Assembly: GCA_028698585.1 (NCBI GenBank)
Contig: JAQVWG010000001.1
Coordinates: 245,662-302,459 of the forward strand
Direction: 5' to 3'
Length of the DNA: 56,798 nt
Source of the DNA: Clostridia bacterium
GTDB taxonomy: Bacteria > Bacillota > Clostridia > Christensenellales > CAG-314
In this document: piece by piece, positions 31,918 to 41,131 of the stretch
Numbering within the stretch: the first letter of the stretch is position 1
Layout: every line of letters starts with the position of its first letter
Made by a program: the position numbers and the translations under genes
The notes under the pieces: model-generated
Databases searched by the model: none
Told to the model about the DNA's origin: nothing
The model's input: only the letters and a program-made list of their open reading frames with translations

Positions 31918-34844
31918 ACCTCAAGGAAATACAACTATACGGATTCAAGTCATTTAGTGACAAAATATGTCTGCAATTCAATAACCCCATTACTGGTATC
32001 GTCGGTCCTAACGGCTGTGGCAAGAGTAACGTAGTAGACGCAATTAAGTGGGTATTAGGCGAGCAATCTGCTAGAGGACTGCGTGGTAAAACTATGCAAG
32101 ACCTCATTTTTTCGGGCACAGAGCAGAAGAAGTCCATGAGTTACTGCGAGGTTACCATGATTCTAGATAATAAGAGCAGAGTTTTTCCTATAGAAATGGA
32201 TGAGATTACCATTGCAAGACGACTATATAGAGATAACGAAAGTGAGTATTTAATTAATAAGAACAGTGTCAGACTCAAGGATATGTTGGACTTACTCCGT
32301 GATGCAGGGCTGGGTAAAGAAGGTTATGCAGTGGTAGGACAGGGCAGAATGGACGCTATTCTTAATGCTAGACCGGAGGATAGGAGAGCCATATTTGAGG
32401 AGTCGCTCGGTGTATCCAAGTTTAGAGTGCGCAAGGCAGAGGCAGAGCGCAAAATGGAAAAAACACGAGATAATATAGTTAGACTCAACGACATTCTGAG
32501 TGAACTAGAGAGACAGATTGGACCACTTAAACGCCAGTCAGCAGACGCTAAGAAGTTCTTGGAGTATCAAGAACAACTTAAGTATCACGAGATAAATAAC
32601 TACATATACAGCTATGACAATGCAAGTGTCAATAAGAAGAGGATTAAGGACAAGATTACTCAACTGACGCTTAAACATAATGAAGCCTCGCAAAAGTACG
32701 ACGTGGCATTCGCCAAGCACGAGAAACTGTTCAAGGAAATCTATGACATGGATACCGTCATCAAGTCCTTACATACAACCCAACTGGATTTATCTGTAAG
32801 GATTGCCAATAGCAAGGGCGAAGTCAGGGTACTTGATGAGAAGATTAAGAATATTAGTAGCAACAGTGCTGAACTCCAAAAAGAGATTGAGCAGTCCAAC
32901 AGCCTATTGCAGAGTAATACCATTGGACTGGAGAATACTATTAAACTGCAGAATAATCTCAAGAGCGAGGAGCAGTCTCTAACAACCAGATTGAATGAGT
33001 TAGGTCAGCAATATCTAACTTGTCTTGACGAGTTGACCGTGTGGCAACAGAAGATGGACAAGATGAACAAGCAAGTGCTGGAGATATATAATTCATTGTC
33101 TAAGGAGCGGAGCAATCTATCCTCATATACCAGCCAGAAGAATGCGCTTGAGAACAGACTATCTAATATCGACAAGGATTGCGCAGAGATTGACCAACGA
33201 CTAGATGACTTGACCAATAAGCAGAGTAACGAGATACTCACCTTGATAACATCCAACTTTGAGAAACAGACGACTAAACAGATGGCAGAGCGTATTGACG
33301 GATATCTAGACAACGTTAACGTTTGCCTTAATAAGATTCGCCTTGAACCGAGAATTAAGCAACAAGTCAAGCAGCTAGTTGACATAGTCAGCGACAAGAG
33401 TAAGCAGGAGTTGGCCGTATCTAACCAAAAAGCGGAGAACTGGCAACAGAACATTATACTTATGTCTGCGCTATCAGAAAAACTAAGCAAGTTCTCGGCA
33501 TTACAGCAATCTAACTTCGACCAGAAGGATAAACTACTCAGGGAGAGAGAAAGTGTCTGTGATAAACTTAAGTCGGTCAATCAATTAGTTGCCATATCCT
33601 CTCAAGAGGAACAGAGATTGCGAGAGGTTAAACAAAACGCAGAAGAACAAGTATCTCAATCCCAAAAACTATACAACCAAGCCAAGTCCAAGAAAGATAA
33701 ACTACAAGAAGATGTCAATTCATGTAAACTCAAGGTGGCAGGACTAGGTATGAATATACAGTCCTGTGAATCTAAGATAACCGGATATAAGCAAACTAAT
33801 ACACGCGTTGCATTCGAAATAACGCAGAAGCAAAGGCAAATAGAAACTAACAATATTCTACTCAAAAATCTATATGAGCAGTTATCCTCTAATACCGGCA
33901 CGGAGGCTGAGAATCAGCAGCTTAAGGACATAGACGAGAGGATAAATCACGCCGATTCGCTCAAGAAAGATTTACAGATGCAATGCGCAGAGGCAGACCA
34001 CCAGAGGACATTCTATAATGCCGAGATGCAACAGATAAGCGATGATAAGAACAGACAAGAGTTCTCCTTAGAGAGAATTGACGATGACATCAATGACATT
34101 AAAGAACGCATAGAACAGCAGTATGGACTGACTTATTCTTCTGCCATGCGTTATAAGGATAACAATTATGATATAGAGTCATCTAAGGAACAGATAAACA
34201 AGTTTTTTGCATTAATTAATAAACTGGGCTACGTTAACGTTAATGCCGTGCAGGACTATGAGCAGACACAGGCTAGATATGACGATATCAAGGTGCAGAT
34301 TGCCGATATGCGACAGGCAGAGCAAGATTTATTGAAGTTACTTAAGGACTTAACCCATGAGATGATAACAAGGTTCAATCAAGGGTTCGAGATAATCAAT
34401 GTCAACTTCGGCAACGTATTCAAGGAATTGTTCGCAGGTGGTTATGCTCGTATGACTATTGAGAGAGATGAGAATAAGGACGAGTTAGATTATGGTATAG
34501 AGATAGAGGCGCAACCACCGGGAAAGAAACTGCGCAACATATCTCTATTATCCGGTGGCGAAAGAACGCTGACTGCAACTGCCATTCTGTTCGCTATACT
34601 TAAATTGCGCCCAATGCCATTCTGTGTGCTAGATGAGATTGAGGCTGCACTAGATGACGCTAATGCCGAGAGGATATCTACATTCCTTCGCAAGTTTGCA
34701 ACACAAACGCAGTTTATTGTCATTACTCACAAGAAGCCGACTATGGAGAGTTGTGACGTATTATATGGTGTTACAATGGAAGAGAAGGGTGTAAGCAAGG
34801 TTGTGTCGGTAGAACTAACCGACGCTATGTCTATGCCTGCGTAG
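31914..34844 (+). CDS. smc: Chromosome segregation protein Smc, short form lacking a recognisable hinge
   Basis: 976 aa against about 1,150-1,200 for ordinary bacterial Smc. The N-terminal head has Walker A GPNGCGKSN (about 31-39) and the Q-loop. The C-terminal head has the signature LLSGGERTLTATA (about 878-890), Walker B FCVLDEIEAALDDAN (about 903-917) and ITHKKPTME. Between them lie a coiled coil (about 170-440), a short central segment (about 440-510) and a second coiled coil (about 510-815). I find no hinge (no G-x-x-G-x-V start, no ALGG, no FLPL). No zinc-hook CxxC is present either. The start is GTG 31914 behind AAGGAG. The heads look fully functional. Confidence 0.9.
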   Translation: MNLKEIQLYGFKSFSDKICLQFNNPITGIVGPNGCGKSNVVDAIKWVLGEQSARGLRGKTMQDLIFSGTEQKKSMSYCEVTMILDNKSRVFPIEMDEITIARRLYRDNESEYLINKNSVRLKDMLDLLRDAGLGKEGYAVVGQGRMDAILNARPEDRRAIFEESLGVSKFRVRKAEAERKMEKTRDNIVRLNDILSELERQIGPLKRQSADAKKFLEYQEQLKYHEINNYIYSYDNASVNKKRIKDKITQLTLKHNEASQKYDVAFAKHEKLFKEIYDMDTVIKSLHTTQLDLSVRIANSKGEVRVLDEKIKNISSNSAELQKEIEQSNSLLQSNTIGLENTIKLQNNLKSEEQSLTTRLNELGQQYLTCLDELTVWQQKMDKMNKQVLEIYNSLSKERSNLSSYTSQKNALENRLSNIDKDCAEIDQRLDDLTNKQSNEILTLITSNFEKQTTKQMAERIDGYLDNVNVCLNKIRLEPRIKQQVKQLVDIVSDKSKQELAVSNQKAENWQQNIILMSALSEKLSKFSALQQSNFDQKDKLLRERESVCDKLKSVNQLVAISSQEEQRLREVKQNAEEQVSQSQKLYNQAKSKKDKLQEDVNSCKLKVAGLGMNIQSCESKITGYKQTNTRVAFEITQKQRQIETNNILLKNLYEQLSSNTGTEAENQQLKDIDERINHADSLKKDLQMQCAEADHQRTFYNAEMQQISDDKNRQEFSLERIDDDINDIKERIEQQYGLTYSSAMRYKDNNYDIESSKEQINKFFALINKLGYVNVNAVQDYEQTQARYDDIKVQIADMRQAEQDLLKLLKDLTHEMITRFNQGFEIINVNFGNVFKELFAGGYARMTIERDENKDELDYGIEIEAQPPGKKLRNISLLSGGERTLTATAILFAILKLRPMPFCVLDEIEAALDDANAERISTFLRKFATQTQFIVITHKKPTMESCDVLYGVTMEEKGVSKVVSVELTDAMSMPA

Positions 34845-35227
34845 ATTAACATAATTACCACTAGGTAACGTTGTAGGACAGTATTAGATAATCAATTGTT
34901 GGTAGTAGTAAGACAATCAACTGTAGGTAAGTATGGGATACTCAGTTGGGCGCTAATAACTTAATCATTAGCAGACCAGCAGTTAAATTATGTTCGTTGG
35001 CTAGAGGTAAGGCAATCAGCTGTAGGTCAGTATTAGATAATCTACTGTGGGTGCTATTCACATAATCATTAGCAGACCAGAAGTAAAGGTAATCGTTGGC
35101 TAGAGTTAGATTATCAATAGATAAATTATTACCGTTGATTGATAATAAGACAATCAATTGTAGGTTAGAAGTAATATACTGTGTGTGCTCATAGTTGCTA
35201 GTAGTATACGAATATATGAGGAGTTAA
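34845..35227. other. Gene-free spacer between smc and ftsY
   Basis: It holds the 99-bp tandem repeat listed separately plus further short variants of aatcaattgtaggt. A GAGGAG ribosome-binding site precedes ftsY. No convincing terminator for smc was seen. Confidence 0.5.
34910..35107. repeat. Two diverged 99-bp tandem copies
   Basis: Copies at 34910-35008 and 35009-35107 share aatcattagcagaccag, tcgttggctagag and caatca.ctgtaggt. Flanking variants suggest more, older copies. I do not see the smc tail in them. Confidence 0.75.
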
Positions 35228-36121
35228 ATGGGACTGTTTTCCAAAATTAAAGAGGGATTAAAGAAGACTAAGCAGAGTATTGGATTTGCGTTTGCACAAC
35301 TATTCAAGAAGGGTGTGTTTGGTGAGGACTTCTATGATGAACTGGAGTCAATACTACTATCTGCTGATGTTGGTTCCGCCACAACGCAGACAATCATTGA
35401 GCAACTGCGGGAAGATATGACAAGGGATAAAATCAGTAGTGCAGATAAGGCCAACCAGTACCTTAAGGAAGTGTTACTCGCTAACTTATATGATGAACAG
35501 TTAGAACTGACTACACCGTCTGTTATATTGATAGTGGGGGTTAATGGTGTTGGCAAAACGACCACTATAGGTAAACTGGCACATAACTACGTCAAGCAAG
35601 GCAAGAGCGTGCTTGTTGGTGGTGCAGATACGTTTAGGGCTGCGGCAGGCGAGCAACTCGACGTGTGGTGTAGTAGGGCAGGAGTAAGGTTGATTAAGCA
35701 CGAAGAGGGTAGTGATCCTGCATCTGTTGTATATGACGCCATAGCCTCTGCTAAATCTAAGAACACTGATATAGTAATCATAGATACGGCAGGCAGACTA
35801 CACAACAAGAAGAATCTAATGGAGGAGTTAAAAAAGATTAACCGTATCATCGAGCGTGAGTATCCACAGGCACAGCAAGTCAATTTACTCGTATTAGACG
35901 CCACCACTGGTCAAAACGCTGTTTCGCAGGTAGAGATATTCGACCAAGCAATCAGTATTGACGGCATTGTGCTGACTAAACTTGACGGTACTGCTAAAGG
36001 TGGCGTTGTGTTCGCTATAGCAGGGGAAAAAGAGTTGCCTGTGTACTTTGTCGGAGTTGGTGAAGGTATAGATGACTTAATGCCCTTTGACGCACAAGAG
36101 TTCGTCGAAGGAGTTATTTAG
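35228..36121 (+). CDS. ftsY: Signal recognition particle receptor FtsY
   Basis: 297 aa, the short form without the acidic N-terminal A domain. An N domain (about 1-90) is followed by the G domain with GVNGVGKTTTIGKLA (about 99-113), DTFRAAAGEQL (about 135-145), DTAGR (about 182-186) and TKLDGTAKGG (about 250-259). It docks SRP-ribosome complexes at the membrane. The start follows GAGGAG. Confidence 0.95.
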   Translation: MGLFSKIKEGLKKTKQSIGFAFAQLFKKGVFGEDFYDELESILLSADVGSATTQTIIEQLREDMTRDKISSADKANQYLKEVLLANLYDEQLELTTPSVILIVGVNGVGKTTTIGKLAHNYVKQGKSVLVGGADTFRAAAGEQLDVWCSRAGVRLIKHEEGSDPASVVYDAIASAKSKNTDIVIIDTAGRLHNKKNLMEELKKINRIIEREYPQAQQVNLLVLDATTGQNAVSQVEIFDQAISIDGIVLTKLDGTAKGGVVFAIAGEKELPVYFVGVGEGIDDLMPFDAQEFVEGVI

Positions 36122-36149
36122 GATTATTCGATTATCTATCGTCAATCGC

Positions 36150-36177
36150 TTGACAAATATCGCTTATACTGTATAAT
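36150..36177 (+). promoter_or_regulatory. Strong promoter of the ylxM-ffh operon
   Basis: TTGACA (36150-36155), 16-base spacer, TATAAT (36172-36177). Transcription should start at about 36184, in or just before the hairpin at 36181-36206. Confidence 0.7.
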
Positions 36178-36180
36178 CTA

Positions 36181-36206
36181 GGTGTAAAGTTAAACTGCTT
36201 TACACC
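36181..36206 (+). promoter_or_regulatory. 5' leader hairpin directly before ylxM
   Basis: GGTGTAAAG (36181-36189) pairs with CTTTACACC (36198-36206), ending 7 bases before the ylxM ATG. No Shine-Dalgarno is visible between them. It may cap and stabilise the mRNA, control ylxM initiation, or act as the ftsY terminator (only a weak T-tract, TATTATT). Confidence 0.5.
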
Positions 36207-36213
36207 TATTATT

Positions 36214-36537
36214 ATGAATAAGACTATTGATAAACTTAATATTATCCAGTTATATGATATATATAAGGCACTGTTGACTGATAAACAAGTCGAGATGCTT
36301 AAACTGTTCTATGATTGCGATTTATCACTTGGAGAGATTGCACAGCAATATGGCATTACTAGGCAGGGCGTGAGAGATTTTATCAGTAGTGCCGAGCAAC
36401 TATTACTGGTATACGAGAGTAAACTGCACCTTCTGGATAAGCGCATTAAGATACAGCAGTGTATAGATAGCGCTAAGCTGACTGCCGATGACGATACTAT
36501 TCGACATCTAGAGAATATAGAGAGGATTATCTGCTAA
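36214..36537 (+). CDS. ylxM: YlxM helix-turn-helix protein, SRP-associated
   Basis: 107 aa. The UPF0122 pattern includes YKALLTDKQVEMLKLFYDCDLSLGEIA and GITRQGVRDFI (sigma-4-like HTH, about 20-60). YlxM sits upstream of ffh across Firmicutes and is thought to modulate SRP assembly. It overlaps ffh by one base. It lacks a visible ribosome-binding site. Confidence 0.92.
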   Translation: MNKTIDKLNIIQLYDIYKALLTDKQVEMLKLFYDCDLSLGEIAQQYGITRQGVRDFISSAEQLLLVYESKLHLLDKRIKIQQCIDSAKLTADDDTIRHLENIERIIC

Positions 36538-37847
36538 TGGCATTTAGTAACTTAACTGACAAGATTAATCACGTTTTTGCCAAACTCAAGAACAAGGGTG
36601 CCCTCAGCGAGTTGGAAATCAAACAAGCAATGAGGGAAATCCGTGTTGCACTGCTCGAAGCAGACGTCAACATAACAGTTGCTAAGGATTTCATAGCAAG
36701 AGTGGGTGAGAGAGCTACAGGCGAGAATATACTTAAGAGTCTTACTCCCGGCCAACAGGTAATCAAGATTGTTAACGATGAACTGATTGAGCTACTGGGC
36801 AGTCAACAGAGTAAGATAGGTGTTGCCAGCAGATTGCCGACAGTAATTATGATGTGCGGATTGCAGGGCGCAGGCAAGACTACCATGTGTGGTAAACTGG
36901 GCAGATTTCTAGCCAAGCAGGGCAAGAAACCGTTGGTAGTTGCTTGCGACATATATAGACCTGCCGCTATTAATCAACTAGAGATAGTATCGAGCAAGGC
37001 TAATGTAGGCTTCTTCCAAATGGGCACCATTAACCCAACCAAGATAGCCAAGGGCGCTATTGATTATGCTAACAAGAATGGATATGATACAGTAATTCTG
37101 GATACTGCCGGTAGATTACATGTCAATACTGAACTGATGCAAGAGTTACAAGACATCAAGAAGAACATAGATATTACCGAGATTCTTCTCGTAGTCGACG
37201 CCATGACAGGACAGGACGCAGTTACTGTGGCTAAGGCGTTTGACGATAGTCTGGGTATCACCGGCGTAATTATAACTAAACTTGATGGTGACACTCGAGG
37301 TGGCGCAGTATTGTCCATTAAGGCAGTAACCAATAAACCCATTAAATTAACAGGTGTAGGCGAGAAAATTGATGACTTAGAACCATTCTATCCAGACAGG
37401 ATAGCCAACAGAATACTGGGCATGGGTGATGTGCTAACACTTATTGAGAAAGCCGAACAGACGTTCAGTCAAGAGCAGGCCAGAACACTAGCCAAGAAGA
37501 TAAAGGAGTCCACTTTTGACCTTAATGACTTCTTGGTGCAAATGGAGAGTGTAGGCAAGATGGGTAACCTTGGGGATATGGTAGGTATGATTCCCGGTGC
37601 GTCTAAACTCAAACTAGGCGATGCCAAGTTAGATGAAGGTATGGTAGCGAGAAATAAGGCTATCATCTACTCTATGACACGCAAGGAGCGTGAGAACAGT
37701 AAACTGTTGAACTACTCACGGCGCAAGAGAATAGCTCAGGGAAGCGGAACCAGCGTTCAAGATGTCAATAAGGTGGTCAAGCAGTATGAACAGACCAAGG
37801 AAATGATGAAGAGATTTGGTAAGAAGGGTGCAAAATTACCTTTCTAG
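36537..37847 (+). CDS. ffh: Signal recognition particle protein Ffh (SRP54)
   Basis: 436 aa. N domain (about 1-90), then the G domain with GLQGAGKTTMCGKLG, DIYRPAAINQL, DTAGR and TKLDGDTRGG. The Met-rich M domain (about 300-436) has GMGDVLTLIEKAE and GSGTSVQDVNKVVKQYEQ. It binds 4.5S/6S RNA and signal sequences. It is encoded with its receptor ftsY and with ylxM. Confidence 0.96.
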   Translation: MAFSNLTDKINHVFAKLKNKGALSELEIKQAMREIRVALLEADVNITVAKDFIARVGERATGENILKSLTPGQQVIKIVNDELIELLGSQQSKIGVASRLPTVIMMCGLQGAGKTTMCGKLGRFLAKQGKKPLVVACDIYRPAAINQLEIVSSKANVGFFQMGTINPTKIAKGAIDYANKNGYDTVILDTAGRLHVNTELMQELQDIKKNIDITEILLVVDAMTGQDAVTVAKAFDDSLGITGVIITKLDGDTRGGAVLSIKAVTNKPIKLTGVGEKIDDLEPFYPDRIANRILGMGDVLTLIEKAEQTFSQEQARTLAKKIKESTFDLNDFLVQMESVGKMGNLGDMVGMIPGASKLKLGDAKLDEGMVARNKAIIYSMTRKERENSKLLNYSRRKRIAQGSGTSVQDVNKVVKQYEQTKEMMKRFGKKGAKLPF

Positions 37848-37897
37848 TATCGAATAATATAACAATAAATAATTATACAGATTTGGAGGAAAACACA

Positions 37898-38263
37898 ATG
37901 GCAGTAAAAATGAGAATGACAAGACTAGGGGATAAGAAAAACCCATTCTATCGTATCGTGGTAATCGATTCGCATAAGGCAAGAGATGGTGAATACGTTG
38001 ATTTAATAGGCACATATGATCCACTACACAATCCACCAGTTGCCAAAATCAATCAAGAGAAGGCTAAGTATTGGCTAACTAATGGTGTTCAACCTAGTGA
38101 TACAGTAAGAGATATTCTTGTCAAAGAAGGACTGCTCGCCAGCAGGAAGATTAAGCACGTTAATGGTAAGTCCGTTGACTATGGTACTGCTCATAAAGAA
38201 CAACCTGCTGAACAACCAGCTCAAGAGCCAGAACAGCCAGCTGAACAACCAACTGAAGCGTAA
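37898..38263 (+). CDS. rpsP: Ribosomal protein bS16
   Basis: 121 aa starting AVKMRMTRLGDKKNPFYRIVV, with the family core GTYDPLHNPP. The start ATG 37898 has GGAGG 8 bases upstream; the ATG at 37883 has none. The C-terminal 25 or so residues are a low-complexity Glu/Gln/Pro/Ala tail (EQPAEQPAQEPEQ), an extension beyond the usual 80-90 residues. Confidence 0.95.
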   Translation: MAVKMRMTRLGDKKNPFYRIVVIDSHKARDGEYVDLIGTYDPLHNPPVAKINQEKAKYWLTNGVQPSDTVRDILVKEGLLASRKIKHVNGKSVDYGTAHKEQPAEQPAQEPEQPAEQPTEA

Positions 38264-38278
38264 TTTAATACTAGAAGT

Positions 38279-38509
38279 ATGAATGAGTTAGTAGAGTTTA
38301 TCGTCAAACAACTAGTAGGTGATAAGGATAGCGTAACAGTTACTTCGGCAATGGAGGGCGACACCGAGGTTATAACAGTCAAGGTTGCCGATAAAGAGAC
38401 GGGCAAAATTATCGGAAAAAAAGGTAAGATTGCCTCTGCCATACGCACTATTGTTAAGGCTTCTGCTAATAAGCAGAATAAGAAGTGCGTCGTAGAGATT
38501 ATAGATTAA
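38279..38509 (+). CDS. khpA: KH-domain RNA-binding protein KhpA (YlqC)
   Basis: 76 aa, a single KH domain with the GxxG loop GKIIGKKGKIASAIRTIVKA (about 43-62). KhpA pairs with KhpB in Gram-positive bacteria and binds small RNAs and mRNAs affecting cell division. Its place between rpsP and rimM is standard. Confidence 0.93.
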   Translation: MNELVEFIVKQLVGDKDSVTVTSAMEGDTEVITVKVADKETGKIIGKKGKIASAIRTIVKASANKQNKKCVVEIID

Positions 38510-38529
38510 TACTCTATCCCTTTATTGAT

Positions 38530-39036
38530 ATGATAATCATAGTTGGCAAGATACTTAAGGCGCAGGGCATTAAGGGAGACATTAAGATTGCCTGTATGCT
38601 GGATAGCGCCGACCAGTTAGTAGACATCGACAGTGTATATATTGACGGTGTCACTTATGGTATACAGAATATTCGCGTTATGCCCAACAACTACGCTATA
38701 ATGAAGCTTGACCTTATAAACGATAGGAATGGCGCAGAATTACTTGTTGGCAAGAACGTACTTGCCGACAGGGACAAGATTATATTGCCCGAGGGACGAT
38801 ACTTCGTTGATGACCTGTTGCAATGTACTGTTACACTGGATGATAATACCGAGGTGGGAACCCTCGTCGCCATATCTCCGTGCGTGTCTGCAGACATATA
38901 TACAGTCGAGGATAATAATGGTAAGAGTGTCCAATTTCCATTCCTTAATGATTTAATCGTTAATATTGATACAGACAACAAGCGAATTGTCTTGAGTAAA
39001 AAGAGATTCTTGGAGGTAAGTCTGTATGAAGATTGA
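38530..39036 (+). CDS. rimM: 16S rRNA processing protein RimM
   Basis: 168 aa from ATG 38530 (MIIIVGKILKAQGIKGDIKI). The N-terminal RimM barrel is followed by a PRC-barrel with GRYFVDDLLQC, DIYTVE, FPFLNDLIVNID and the terminal RFLEVSL. It binds S19 and helps assemble the 30S head. No ribosome-binding site is visible. It overlaps trmD by 11 bases. Confidence 0.92.
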   Translation: MIIIVGKILKAQGIKGDIKIACMLDSADQLVDIDSVYIDGVTYGIQNIRVMPNNYAIMKLDLINDRNGAELLVGKNVLADRDKIILPEGRYFVDDLLQCTVTLDDNTEVGTLVAISPCVSADIYTVEDNNGKSVQFPFLNDLIVNIDTDNKRIVLSKKRFLEVSLYED

Positions 39037-39700
39037 CATCCTCACGTTATTTCCACAGATGTTCGATAGCCTTAATTATTCGCTACTAGGCAAGGCTCAA
39101 GATAAGAAACTATTAGACATCAGTGTTCACGATATTAGGGAATACTCCGCTGATAAGCACGGCAAGTGCGACGACTATACCTTCGGTGGGGGCGCAGGAA
39201 TGCTTATGACACCTCAACCGTTGCATGACTGTATCAATTCAATAGACCCACATCACGAGGCGCTGAGGGTGTATCTCAGCCCTAAAGGGCAGGTTATGAG
39301 TCAATCCATTACTTCTCAACTTGCTCAATACAACTACCTAATGCTAGTATGCGGACACTATGAAGGCATAGATGAGAGAGTAATTCAACTGGACATAGAT
39401 ATGGAATTGTCAATAGGCGACTATGTGTTAACCGGTGGTGAGATTCCAGCTATGGTAGTCGTGGACGCAGTCAGCAGATATGTTGACGGTGTACTCCATA
39501 GCGAACAATCTGTTGTTGAAGAGAGTTTTAGTAACGGACTACTGGAATACCCTCAGTATACTAGACCACAGGAGTTCTGTGGATTAAGTGTACCAGAAGT
39601 GTTACTGTCTGGTAATCATAAACAGATTGACCTGTGGCGCAAACAACAGTCTATGCTAATTACTGCCAAAAATCGACCTGATTTATTAAATAAGAAATGA
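39026..39700 (+). CDS. trmD: tRNA (guanine37-N1)-methyltransferase TrmD
   Basis: 224 aa SPOUT enzyme: IDILTLFPQMFD at the start, DDYTFGGGAGMLM (about 51-63), the knot motifs VCGHYEGIDERVI (about 110-122) and SIGDYVLTGGEIPAM (about 130-144). It makes m1G37, preventing frameshifts. It is coupled to rimM before and rbgA after (ATGA). Confidence 0.97.
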   Translation: MKIDILTLFPQMFDSLNYSLLGKAQDKKLLDISVHDIREYSADKHGKCDDYTFGGGAGMLMTPQPLHDCINSIDPHHEALRVYLSPKGQVMSQSITSQLAQYNYLMLVCGHYEGIDERVIQLDIDMELSIGDYVLTGGEIPAMVVVDAVSRYVDGVLHSEQSVVEESFSNGLLEYPQYTRPQEFCGLSVPEVLLSGNHKQIDLWRKQQSMLITAKNRPDLLNKK

Positions 39701-40548
39701 ATATTCACTGGTTCCCAGGACATATGACCAAGGCATTGAGAATGATGCAGGACAACATTAAAGCTGTAGACTGTATAGGCTACGTGCTGGATGCGCGTGC
39801 GCCTTATTCCTGCCTTAACCCATCTTTTACTAAACTACTCAATAATTTACCTTGCTTATTTATTCTCAACAAGTGCGACCTTGCAGATGATAATAAGCTG
39901 AATGACTGGAAACAATATTTCGGCAATATGGGCAAGACTATCCTAGTGTCCGGTACTAATAATAAGTTTAAGAATGAGATAACAAGCGCATTCAAGAGTC
40001 TATCTCTGCCTTTGGTCCAGAAGTTCAGGGATAAAGGTGTATATAGGCCCATAAGAGCCATGATAGTGGGTGTGCCTAACTCAGGCAAGTCTACCATCAT
40101 CAACTGCCTTAGTCCTGCCAAAACGGCTATAACAGGCGACAAACCGGGTGTTACTAAAGGTAAACAATGGGTGAGATTGGACAATGGTCTGGAGTTATTA
40201 GATACGCCGGGAACATTGTGGAGCAAGTTCGAGGACGACAGGGTTGCAGCCCATTTGTGTTATATAGGCAGTATCAAGGATGACATTGTGGATATAATCG
40301 AAGTCGCTCAAACATTAGTCGATGAATTAACTCAGTTATATCCAGACAGCTTAATGGCAAGATATAAGCTGAGTGAATTGACATCTGGTGCAGATAATAT
40401 TCTGCGAGATATATGCATATCTCGTTCACTGATTATGGCAGGCGGAGTACCTGACATAGAGAGGGGCGCCAAGGTAATAATAGATGATTTTAGGAAAGGC
40501 AAGTTAGGCAAGATTACGCTAGAGAGTGTGGGCTGTGTCAATGGGTAG
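39697..40548 (+). CDS. rbgA: Ribosome-assembly GTPase RbgA (YlqF)
   Basis: 283 aa with circularly permuted GTPase motifs: IHWFPGHMTKALR at the N-terminus, NKCDL (G4, about 56-60), GVPNSGKSTIIN (G1, about 124-135), the G2-type Thr in GVTKG, and DTPG (G3, about 168-171). The C-terminal ANTAR-like part binds rRNA. It acts in late 50S assembly. It overlaps trmD (ATGA) and rnhB. Confidence 0.95.
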   Translation: MNIHWFPGHMTKALRMMQDNIKAVDCIGYVLDARAPYSCLNPSFTKLLNNLPCLFILNKCDLADDNKLNDWKQYFGNMGKTILVSGTNNKFKNEITSAFKSLSLPLVQKFRDKGVYRPIRAMIVGVPNSGKSTIINCLSPAKTAITGDKPGVTKGKQWVRLDNGLELLDTPGTLWSKFEDDRVAAHLCYIGSIKDDIVDIIEVAQTLVDELTQLYPDSLMARYKLSELTSGADNILRDICISRSLIMAGGVPDIERGAKVIIDDFRKGKLGKITLESVGCVNG

Positions 40549-41131
40549 TCTGCAATACGAGAATAACTTAATATCGCAGGGTAAACTCAGGCTGGCAGGA
40601 ATGGACGAAGTAGGTAGAGGTAGCCTTGCCGGTCCCGTTACAGTTGCGTGCGTTAGATTACCATTAGATGACTTAATTGAAGGCATAGATGATAGTAAGA
40701 AATTGACTGCAAGTAAGCGTGAAAAACTGTTCGATATCATAATGAGCAAGGTAATTGATTATCAAGTTGTACATATTGACAATAGGGTGATTGACAGAAT
40801 TAATATACTTAACGCTACCAAACTGGCAATGCGACAATGCGTTAATCAAATGAATGACATAGACAGTGTGCTGGTAGACGCTATCCAGCTGAGTGATACC
40901 ATATATCCTACATACCCGATAATTGGCGGTGACGCGCTGAGTTACTTAATTGGCGCTGCCAGTATAGTCGCTAAGGTTATTCGGGACAGAATAATGGTTC
41001 AATACGATGAGCAATACCCTCAATACGGTCTGGCAAGCAATAAAGGATATGGGACTAAACAACATATGGACGCCATAAGACGGTTAGGTGCAAGTCCAAT
41101 ACACCGTACAACATTTATCACTAGATTATGA
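40541..41131 (+). CDS. rnhB: Ribonuclease HII
   Basis: 196 aa from ATG 40541. AGMDEVGRGSLAGPV carries the catalytic Asp-Glu pair, DDSKKL follows, and VDAIQL and AASIVAKVIRDRIM hold the other acidic site and the family signature. It removes ribonucleotides from DNA. It overlaps rbgA at the start and yraN at the end (ATGA), in the usual rbgA-rnhB-yraN order. Confidence 0.95.
   Translation: MGSLQYENNLISQGKLRLAGMDEVGRGSLAGPVTVACVRLPLDDLIEGIDDSKKLTASKREKLFDIIMSKVIDYQVVHIDNRVIDRINILNATKLAMRQCVNQMNDIDSVLVDAIQLSDTIYPTYPIIGGDALSYLIGAASIVAKVIRDRIMVQYDEQYPQYGLASNKGYGTKQHMDAIRRLGASPIHRTTFITRL

Noticed and set aside
33005-33580. 191-aa minus-strand frame inside smc
   Set aside because: A shadow of the coiled-coil coding sequence with Ser/Leu-rich composition and no start signals. 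Many similar antisense frames lie inside other genes (for example 29175-29540, 39804-40226, 48925-49458).
31914-34844. Rad50/SbcC-like identity for the short Smc
   Set aside because: No zinc-hook CxxC; head motifs and the rnc-smc-ftsY context are those of Smc.
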